In this document: piece by piece, positions 57,905-64,000 of the stretch | Layout: each line of letters opens with the position of its first letter | Numbering within the stretch: position 1 is the stretch's first letter | Assembly (NCBI RefSeq): GCF_003403035.1 | Contig: NZ_QURN01000005.1 | Span: 124,001 to 188,000 of the forward strand | Direction of reading: 5' to 3' | DNA: 64,000 bases | DNA from: Mesorhizobium denitrificans | GTDB taxonomy: Bacteria > Pseudomonadota > Alphaproteobacteria > Rhizobiales > Rhizobiaceae | Program-made: the position numbers and the translations under genes | The notes under the pieces: model-generated | Told to the model about the DNA's origin: nothing | Database searches by the model: none | Seen by the model: the letters and a program-made list of their open reading frames with translations, nothing else

Positions 57905-58646
57905 GGGCGGCGGCGACTGCCGCACCCTGCGGTTCCGGCACTCGTTGCAAGAGCGATTCCGGCAAGGGTCGTTGCAACCCTTTCGCTTCCGACCATGGCG
58001 CTGTCAGCCAAGTTTCAACTTCCTCCTGTGTTGTCAGGATCACCGGCATCGCTTTTTGATGAACCGGCGCAACGACCCCGTTAGGATCAGTTGTAAGGAA
58101 CCCGTAAAGGTCGAGCGTCTCGAGTCCGTCCCTGACCTTTCGCACGCTCTCCCATTGCGGAACCCAAATCCCGGCGAACCATGCCAAGGGTCGAGACTCA
58201 TCAATTGAGAACCAAGCATTCGGGGTGCGCTCACCCTCAATCTTGGATGCGGGATCAGGTTCAGCGAAGCTGGTGAATGGCACGACACAGCGGTTTTGCA
58301 CATCTAACCATCGCGTCCAATGCTTGCTCGCTGTGTTCCGCACGTTGGTGGTGCCGCCGTCCGGTTCCATCTTTAGCAGCAGATCAAAGTCGACGGGTTT
58401 GCCCTTGGCGCGCAACTTGTCCGCACGTTTGGATGCCGCCTGATAGAGCGCTTGCTTGGAACTCGGCAAACCCCAGCGAATCCTGACCATTTCTCTTTGC
58501 CCATCGAGCGCGTTGCGAACGATAGGGGCAGGGCGGTCGGGGTAAACGTGCAGCGACGGTTCCAAATTGCCCGACAGATCGCGCAAGGCGCGGGCGAACT
58601 CGACCATTGCCCTGTGGGTGGAGGTGAGGTTGTACAGATTGCACAT
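57894..58646 (-). CDS. SOS-response-associated peptidase (SRAP, YedK/HMCES family)
   Basis: Forms a protective covalent link with abasic sites in single-stranded DNA. 250 residues. The nucleophile is Cys2 after Met removal (MCNLYNL). Further family segments are NVRNTASKHW near 101, CVVPFTSFAEP near 120 and PVHQKAMPVIL near 196 (His). It deviates from the common NARAET motif. It shares a short promoter region with the divergent zinc-ribbon gene, where a LexA box is seen. Confidence 0.9.
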   Translation of the reverse strand: MCNLYNLTSTHRAMVEFARALRDLSGNLEPSLHVYPDRPAPIVRNALDGQREMVRIRWGLPSSKQALYQAASKRADKLRAKGKPVDFDLLLKMEPDGGTTNVRNTASKHWTRWLDVQNRCVVPFTSFAEPDPASKIEGERTPNAWFSIDESRPLAWFAGIWVPQWESVRKVRDGLETLDLYGFLTTDPNGVVAPVHQKAMPVILTTQEEVETWLTAPWSEAKGLQRPLPESLLQRVPEPQGAAVAAALSP

Positions 58647-58705
58647 TGCTAACGACTACCGCAGCACTTCGCGGTGAGTCCATACTTGACTGTCAGGAGG
58701 CATTT

Positions 58706-58720
58706 GTTCCTACTATGTTC
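58706..58720. promoter_or_regulatory. LexA (SOS) box between SRAP and zinc-ribbon genes
   Basis: GTTC-N7-GTTC (58706-58720), the alphaproteobacterial LexA motif, in a 93 bp divergent spacer. A second dyad GTTCTC-N7-GAGAAC at 58717-58735 overlaps it. Both genes could be induced by DNA damage. Confidence 0.75.
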
Positions 58721-58739
58721 TCATCTTGCGAGAACGGGC

Positions 58740-59051
58740 ATGGGATCACGCAGACCTAAGATTTCCGATTTCTACTATCTGTCACAGGCACACAATGCGG
58801 GTCAGGTGGCGAAGGTCTGGTGCAGCTGTTGCAGGACAACGCGCTTCTACCGCCCTTACGATCTGAAAGAGGTTTTCGGCGACATACCGACCACAATGGT
58901 CAGGGAGAAAATGCGTTGCGAGCAGTGCAAGCAGCGCTACTACACCAACGTTGATTTCTTCATCCCTCGCGGCGAGGAAGCACTAAGCATCAAGTTCCGG
59001 CGCTTGGTCACAATCAAGTACGAGCGGCGCGTCATCTGGCAGGATGAGTGA
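58740..59051 (+). CDS. Zinc-ribbon protein, divergent from SRAP
   Basis: 103 residues starting MGSRRPKISDFYYLSQ. Two CX2C pairs (VWCSCCRTT and RCEQCKQRYY) about 35 residues apart form a zinc ribbon. The ISDFYYLSQAHN and FYRPYDLKEVFGD segments are reminiscent of small rhizobial proteins of unknown role. The frame starts 22 codons earlier at 58674, but that part covers the LexA box. Confidence 0.7.
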   Translation: MGSRRPKISDFYYLSQAHNAGQVAKVWCSCCRTTRFYRPYDLKEVFGDIPTTMVREKMRCEQCKQRYYTNVDFFIPRGEEALSIKFRRLVTIKYERRVIWQDE

Positions 59052-59150
59052 GGGGAGCGGAAAAACCTGTGCCAATCGCAAGAAATCGGATTTTTAAGGA
59101 ACGTTTGGTGTACGACTGAGGTTGATAGATTTGGCGAATCTGTCATGCCT

Positions 59151-59177
59151 AAAAAAGACCCCGCCGAAGCGGGGTCT
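59151..59177 (-). terminator. Minus-strand intrinsic terminator left of the hairpin tract
   Basis: AGACCCCGC/GCGGGGTCT, a 9-bp stem with a four-base loop, followed on the minus strand by six T residues. It stops transcription coming from the hairpin tract, where no gene is visible. The stem could still act on the plus-strand transcript of the gene ending at 59051. Confidence 0.75.
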
Positions 59178-59475
59178 CCAGTGCAGATGCCACATTAGCG
59201 GGAGGGAAGCCCGCGACAGTGGTGCCGGACGAGTTCAAGTCGTCCGAACCGAATACGTACATAGAAGCGTACGTAGACGGATTTGGGCCAAGAGCATGAG
59301 ATAGTCATGCTTTTGATCTCCGCCGGGAAAGTCCCCGGTTGACCGAAACGCGGGATTGCGTCCGCCCGTTTCAGACGCAATCTTCGCTTTCGGCCTTGGA
59401 AACTGGCCGAATCAATATCTAGCGTGTTTCATTAGAACTCGCGAATCCAAAGCAACTGGATTCTGCACTTATGCA
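59178..59475 (-). ncRNA. Candidate structured RNA made of consecutive hairpins
   Basis: Read on the minus strand, the tract ends in the terminator at 59151-59177. Stems, by position: 59443-59463 (7 bp), 59389-59411 (7 bp), 59354-59382 (9 bp), 59323-59338 (5 bp), 59293-59311 (7 bp), 59254-59275 (7 bp), 59226-59246 (7 bp), 59198-59214 (5 bp). Loops are mostly 5-11 nt. No known RNA family is recognised; promoter and 5' end are unknown. A short frame from about 59310 to 59195 reads through part of it and could be a small protein instead. Confidence 0.35.
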
Positions 59476-59654
59476 CATCGAGATCAGGGACTTAGCACCG
59501 GTGCGCCCGATGATTGCTATACGCCGCTGTCTCCCGGCCCAACGTATCAGAATCCGTGTCCGCCCTGAAATCCGGACATCATGCGGACACGAAATCCGCA
59601 AGCCCTATCATGGCTCATGACGCTTGGCGTAAAATGTTGATTTTATTGATGATT

Positions 59655-59731
<77 letters not shown>

Positions 59732-59760
59732 ACGGGCCGACTGACGTCGGGGATGGCGGC

Positions 59761-59789
59761 CATATAGCCGCGCTGATCCCACCTGTCCA
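59761..59789 (-). promoter_or_regulatory. Promoter of tRNA-Lys
   Basis: On the minus strand TGGACA (59789-59784), a 17-bp spacer and TATATG (59766-59761). Transcription would start about 22-25 bp before the tRNA. Confidence 0.65.
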
Positions 59790-59826
59790 GCCCGCATGAC
59801 GGAAATAATGCGTCGAAAAAATCTTT

Positions 59827-60732
59827 CTACAGATGAAGCACGCCTTCGATCACCTTCACCGCGTTGCCGCCGATGCGCGCCTGATGCAACGCGCCCTGCT
59901 TCATCTCGATTTCAAGCCGGATACGCGATGGGCGCCCCATCTCGATGCCCTGCTCTATCCACACGAGCGAAGAACCGTCGATGGGCCGGTCGAAATGCAC
60001 GACAACTCCGGTAAATGCCGCCGCAGCAGAGCCGGTAGCCGGATCTTCATAAGATGGATTGCCCGGCACAAACATGCGCGAATGGAACGACATGTCGTGC
60101 CCCACAGTCTCCCGCGTGTAGACATATGCAGACGCCACCTTGTCAGGTGCTTTTTCCGGGGAAAACTGAAACCACGCATCGTTATTGAGTCGCGCACGCG
60201 CTGCTGCCGCCAGATCGCGCACCGGCACTGCCACATAAGGGACGCCAGCCGACCAGACCGATATCCGGTGATTCTCGAAGCCAATGTCCTGCGGATCGAG
60301 CCCCAGCGCAGCGGCAACCACGGCAGGTTCTACTTCGAGCGAGATCGGCTTCGGCAGCATAGGAATGTCAAACTCGGCAAATTGCAGCGCGCCTTGCGTC
60401 GATACAGCGCAGCGAACCGGCCCGATATTTTCCTCAAGCACAAAAATGCCGGTGTCTATGCCATCGATCGAGGCCAAAGCTATCGCACTGCCCACGGTGG
60501 GGTGGCCTGCGAAGGGCATCTCGTAATCGGGCGTAAAGATGCGTATGCGCGCGCGGTGCGCCTCGTTTTCCGGCGGCAGCACAAACACGGTCTCAGACAG
60601 GTTGAACTCGCGCGCAATGCGCTGCATCTGCTGCGTGTCGAGGCTCGATGCCTCCAGCACGACGGCAAGCGGGTTACCCGCAAGCGTTCGATCCGTGAAA
60701 ACGTCCAACACCTGATAGCTCAACTGAGTCAT
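59827..60732 (-). CDS. PhzF family isomerase-like protein
   Basis: 301 residues of the diaminopimelate-epimerase-like two-domain fold: VFTDRTLAGNPLAVVLEA near the start, the catalytic glutamate in NLSETVFVLPP, FAGHPTVGSA near 74 and GNPSYEDPATGSAAAA near 235. Members catalyse isomerisations of unidentified metabolites; no phenazine genes are nearby. ATG 60732 is preferred as AAGGTG lies 9 nt upstream; ATG 60744 is possible. Confidence 0.93.
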   Translation of the reverse strand: MTQLSYQVLDVFTDRTLAGNPLAVVLEASSLDTQQMQRIAREFNLSETVFVLPPENEAHRARIRIFTPDYEMPFAGHPTVGSAIALASIDGIDTGIFVLEENIGPVRCAVSTQGALQFAEFDIPMLPKPISLEVEPAVVAAALGLDPQDIGFENHRISVWSAGVPYVAVPVRDLAAAARARLNNDAWFQFSPEKAPDKVASAYVYTRETVGHDMSFHSRMFVPGNPSYEDPATGSAAAAFTGVVVHFDRPIDGSSLVWIEQGIEMGRPSRIRLEIEMKQGALHQARIGGNAVKVIEGVLHL

Positions 60733-60832
60733 GCAGCCATTCACCTTGCGTTCATGTACATTGCAAAGATTTAAGTTGTAATTCAGCGACTTCGCACCGA
60801 TCTGTACCTCTAGACCCGACCCGGAAAATGAT

Positions 60833-62140
60833 ATGGATCAACGCGTGAAACTGCCCGATTCGGCAGATACCGGCTCAATCGAAGCCGAGCTTGGACTGGA
60901 CCGCAAGGGCCGCGCACGTCGCGGACGCGGCTGGCTCTATGCTTTTCTCGCCCTTGCCCTGCTGGCGGGCGGTGGCTTCTACTATTCGCGCCATACATCG
61001 CAGGCGTCCGTCGTCACGTTTAATACCGTTCCCGCCGAAACCAGCGACCTGACCGTTGAGGTCACGGCCACGGGCACATTGCAGCCGCTGACCCAGGTGG
61101 ATATTTCGAGCGAGCTTTCCGGCGTCGTTCGCTCGGTAGCGGTGGATGAGAACCAATATGTGAAGAAGGGTGACGTGCTGGCTTCGCTCGACACCACGCG
61201 CCTGCTGGCGGAAATCGAGCGCGCCGAGGCGTCCGTTAAATCGGCAGACGCCAAGATCGTGGATGCTCGCACAACGCTCAACGAGACGACAACCGCACAA
61301 GAGCGCGCCGCGCGACTCGCTGGCAGGGGCATGGCCACGGAGCAATCGCTGGAAGCTGCGACCGCCGCGCGTGACCGGGCGCAGGCAGCACTGGCTGCGG
61401 CAGACGCAAATGCCGCAATTGCGGTTGCTGAATTGAAGCTGCAGCAGGCCGATCTGGAAAAGAGCACAATCTTTGCGCCCATCGACGGCATTGTGCTGAC
61501 GCGCTCGGTCGATCCCGGTCAAACAGTCGCGTCGTCGCTGCAAGCGCCGGTCCTGTTCGTAATCGCAGCGGATTTGCGCAAGATGGAACTGCAAGCTGCA
61601 GTCGATGAAGCCGATATTGGCGGCGTTAAAGCGGGCCAGAAGGCGCGCTTTACAGTCGACGCATTTCCGGGCCGCACATTCGACGCCAATATTCGCGACA
61701 TCGCCTATGCATCGGCCACGACGGACGGCGTCGTGACCTATAATGCGCGGCTGGACGTGGACAACACGGAGCTTCTGCTGCGCCCCGGCATGACTGCGAC
61801 GGTTGAAATCGTAACGCGCGAGGCCAAGGATATTCTGACCGTTCCGAGTGCTGCATTCCGCTATCGCCCGCCAGTTGTTCAGGAAAGCCGCGGCTGGAGT
61901 CTTGAGCGCATTTTCCAGCCGCCGCGCATGTCGCGCCGCGACAGGGACACGCGCCCACAGCGCACGGATGGCTCGCGCCCACTGTACATTTTGAAGGACG
62001 GGCAACCGCAGATCACCTACGTGAAAACCGGTTCGAGTGACGCGGAGCGCACCGAAATTCTCTCGGGGCTTGCGGTGGGCGACCAGGTGATTGTAGGCAC
62101 CTCGACCGGCACGCAAAACGGCAACCGGCCACCACGATGA
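60833..62140 (+). CDS. macA: Efflux RND/MacA-type periplasmic adaptor (HlyD family)
   Basis: Links the inner-membrane MacB-type transporter to an outer-membrane channel. 435 residues: cytoplasmic N-terminus, one transmembrane helix at about 34-52, lipoyl domain halves near 90 (ISSELSGVVRSV) and 210 (IFAPIDGIVLTRSVDPGQ), and a helical hairpin of about 115-205. The C-terminal region has a basic insert (RRDRDTRPQRTDG). Stop overlaps the ATPase start. Confidence 0.9.
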   Translation: MDQRVKLPDSADTGSIEAELGLDRKGRARRGRGWLYAFLALALLAGGGFYYSRHTSQASVVTFNTVPAETSDLTVEVTATGTLQPLTQVDISSELSGVVRSVAVDENQYVKKGDVLASLDTTRLLAEIERAEASVKSADAKIVDARTTLNETTTAQERAARLAGRGMATEQSLEAATAARDRAQAALAAADANAAIAVAELKLQQADLEKSTIFAPIDGIVLTRSVDPGQTVASSLQAPVLFVIAADLRKMELQAAVDEADIGGVKAGQKARFTVDAFPGRTFDANIRDIAYASATTDGVVTYNARLDVDNTELLLRPGMTATVEIVTREAKDILTVPSAAFRYRPPVVQESRGWSLERIFQPPRMSRRDRDTRPQRTDGSRPLYILKDGQPQITYVKTGSSDAERTEILSGLAVGDQVIVGTSTGTQNGNRPPR

Positions 62141-62838
62141 GCCAGCCGCTCATCAAATTCGAGAAGGTCTGGAAGACCTATGGCGAGGGCGAAGCGCGCG
62201 TAAACGCACTGGCAGGCGTGAGCTTCTCCATCCCGCGTGGCGAGTTCGTCGCAATCATGGGGCCGTCCGGCTCGGGCAAATCCACGGCGATGAACATTAT
62301 CGGCTGTCTCGATACGCCAACGCGTGGGCGCTATGATTTTCTGGGTATTGATGCCGGTGATCTCGACCGGGGCCGCCGCGCCATACTGCGCAACCGACAC
62401 ATCGGCTTTATCTTTCAGGGCTACAATTTGCTTCCGCGCACGACAGCAGCGGAAAATGTCGAGCTTCCGCTGGTCTATCGCGGAATTGGTGCGGCGGATC
62501 GGCGACGGCTGGCGCTGGAGGCGCTGGATCAGGTTGGCCTGGCAAACCGCGCCGACCATACGCCTGCCGAGCTTTCCGGCGGACAACAGCAGCGCGTGGC
62601 AATCGCGCGTGCAATCGTGACCAATCCAACGCTGCTGGTTGCAGACGAACCGACTGGCAATCTGGACACGCAACGCAGCCACGAGGTGATGGAACTTCTC
62701 ACCAGCTTCAATCATGAGCGCGGGCTGACAATCGCAATGGTGACCCACGAGGCCGACATTGCGGAATATGCCGACCGCACCATTCGGTTTCTGGACGGTC
62801 ACATCGTTTCCGACGGCATTTCGGCGGAGGCCGCCTGA
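62137..62838 (+). CDS. MacB-type ABC transporter ATPase
   Basis: 233 residues, LolD/MacB ATPase family. Walker [12 protein letters not shown] near 45, signature [15 protein letters not shown] near 145 and Walker [14 protein letters not shown] near 167. The ATPase and permease are separate genes here, unlike the fused E. coli MacB. Start overlaps macA by 4 bp. Confidence 0.94.
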   Translation: MSQPLIKFEKVWKTYGEGEARVNALAGVSFSIPRGEFVAIMGPSGSGKSTAMNIIGCLDTPTRGRYDFLGIDAGDLDRGRRAILRNRHIGFIFQGYNLLPRTTAAENVELPLVYRGIGAADRRRLALEALDQVGLANRADHTPAELSGGQQQRVAIARAIVTNPTLLVADEPTGNLDTQRSHEVMELLTSFNHERGLTIAMVTHEADIAEYADRTIRFLDGHIVSDGISAEAA

Positions 62839-64000
62839 TGTTGTGGGAAACCATACGGCTGGCGATGCTGTCGATCCGGCGCAACGTCATGCGCTCGATT
62901 TTGACGCTGCTCGGCATCGTTATCGGCGTGGCTGCGGTGATTGCGATGATCACCATCGGCTCCGGCACAACCGAGAAGGTGAAGAGCGACATCGCCAAGC
63001 TCGGCTCAAACCTTTTGATCGTGAATGCAGGGCGTCCGCCCGTTCCGGGCTCCCGGCCAGATCGGGTGATACGCGAACTTGGCGACAAGGAAGTAGAGGC
63101 GCTGCGCACGCATCTTGAGGGCGCGCGCGCCGTGGCCGGGGCCGCGCAAAAGCAGGTGCGCGTGGTTTATGGCAACGAAAGCCTGACGGTGGGCGTAACC
63201 GGCGCAGACCCCGATTTTCTTGTCGCGCGCGATTGGCAGATTGCCAGCGGCCGGCCATTTACGGATCAAGAAGCGCGCGGCGGCGCCGGCGTGTGCCTGA
63301 TTGGCGAGACGGTGCGTCAGCAATTTTTCGGTGCGGGCGATCCCGGCGACGCGACTATCCGCGTGAACAAAATGAGCTGCAAGGTGATTGGCCTGCTGGA
63401 GCCGAAAGGCACAACCGGCTTCGGGCAGGATCAGGACAATGTAGTCATCATGCCGATCACAGCGTTCCAGCGGCGCATCGCGGGCAATCGCGATGTCGAT
63501 TCCATTTATATCTCGGCGGAAGAGAATGTTTCGACCAGTGATTTGCAGGATAGCGTCGAAGGCATTTTGCGCGATGTGCGGCGTGTGCCAGCCGATAAGG
63601 ACAATGATTTTAACATTCGCGACATGACACAGGTGGCGGAAACGATGGCGTCTGCCACCACGGTGATGACCGGCATGTTGGGCGCGGTGGCAGGAGTCAG
63701 CCTGCTCGTTGGCGGTATTGGCATCATGAACATCATGCTGGTGTCGGTTACGGAACGAACGCGCGAGATTGGCATTCGGCTGGCCATTGGCGCACACGAG
63801 CGGCATATCCTCGTGCAGTTTCTTGTAGAAGCGACCGTACTTTCGCTGTTTGGCGGATTGCTGGGCATCGCGTTGGGGCTTGGCCTCGCCTATGCGGCGT
63901 CATGGGTGCTGAGCGTGCCGTTTGTTCCCAGCGCTGCAGTAGTGCTGCTCGCAGTGGGTTTTTCGGCGCTTATCGGAATGATTTTCGGGTTTTTCCCAGC
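62838..64000 (+). CDS. MacB-type ABC transporter permease (3' end off window)
   Basis: About 387 residues visible. One N-terminal transmembrane helix ([21 protein letters not shown]), a MacB periplasmic core domain (about 50-260) and the FtsX-type C-terminal helices with [20 protein letters not shown] near 296. Only the last few residues are missing. ATG shares one base with the ATPase TGA. Probably exports a hydrophobic molecule, macrolide or peptide; the substrate is unknown. Confidence 0.93.
   Translation, partial: MLWETIRLAMLSIRRNVMRSILTLLGIVIGVAAVIAMITIGSGTTEKVKSDIAKLGSNLLIVNAGRPPVPGSRPDRVIRELGDKEVEALRTHLEGARAVAGAAQKQVRVVYGNESLTVGVTGADPDFLVARDWQIASGRPFTDQEARGGAGVCLIGETVRQQFFGAGDPGDATIRVNKMSCKVIGLLEPKGTTGFGQDQDNVVIMPITAFQRRIAGNRDVDSIYISAEENVSTSDLQDSVEGILRDVRRVPADKDNDFNIRDMTQVAETMASATTVMTGMLGAVAGVSLLVGGIGIMNIMLVSVTERTREIGIRLAIGAHERHILVQFLVEATVLSLFGGLLGIALGLGLAYAASWVLSVPFVPSAAVVLLAVGFSALIGMIFGFFP

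Noticed and set aside
59195-59310. Minus-strand small frame through the hairpin tract
   Set aside because: Its codons coincide with the hairpin stems, which explain the pattern better; no clear ribosome site.
59151-59475. Retron or CRISPR array
   Set aside because: No reverse transcriptase or cas gene in the window; the hairpins have different sequences and uneven spacing, so they are not a repeat-spacer array.

Overview
The window looks like chromosome of a Hyphomicrobiales-type alphaproteobacterium (Brucella/Phyllobacterium/Mesorhizobium relatives). The reasons are the fourteen-gene nuo operon followed by birA, RNase J, methylmalonyl-CoA epimerase and a DUF1467 gene, the short alphaproteobacterial prolyl-tRNA synthetase paired with lolC/E, an aerobic-type cob operon that uses cbiD, and a GTTC-N7-GTTC LexA box. 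No species is assigned.

Layout. 1-21427, minus strand: lolC/E (cut by the window edge) and proS; a 600 bp gene-poor gap with a candidate plus-strand small RNA; then nuoA-N (with an extra helix-hairpin-helix gene between nuoF and nuoG), birA, rnj, mce and DUF1467 in near-continuous order. 21718-39404, plus strand: a YcaQ-type DNA glycosylase, a promoter plus cobalamin riboswitch, and the cobalamin genes DUF1636-cobW-N-G-H-I-J-L-E-M-A-B-S-T. cobK and cbiD are embedded in antisense orientation. 39479-43564, minus: a NitT/TauT-type ABC importer with a fumarylacetoacetate-hydrolase-family enzyme, opposite a FadR-type regulator (43718-44422). Then come an alpha/beta-hydrolase-LuxR fusion, a SAM methyltransferase and a class III nucleotidyl cyclase.

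48473-59701 is an integrative element of about 11.2 kb. It is bounded by 47-bp direct repeats of the 3' half of a tRNA-Lys(CUU) gene, which is intact at the right end. It carries a tyrosine integrase, an excisionase-like HTH gene, an archaeo-eukaryotic-type primase, a RecA-like helicase, and a repeat-rich candidate replication origin with six phased 9-bp units. It also holds several unrecognised genes, an HTH gene resembling small terminase N-termini, a secreted protein, and a divergent SRAP peptidase/zinc-ribbon pair sharing a LexA box. A 600 bp gene-free tract of consecutive hairpins lies before the right attachment site. I see no capsid, tail, relaxase or transposase gene, so this is a replicating integrative element or phage-satellite-like island, not a complete prophage.

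Right of the tRNA lie a PhzF-family isomerase and a MacAB-type efflux operon; the last gene is cut by the window edge.

The best candidates for something undescribed are the element as a whole, its iteron-like origin region, the SOS-linked divergent pair, and the multi-hairpin tract that ends in a minus-strand intrinsic terminator.
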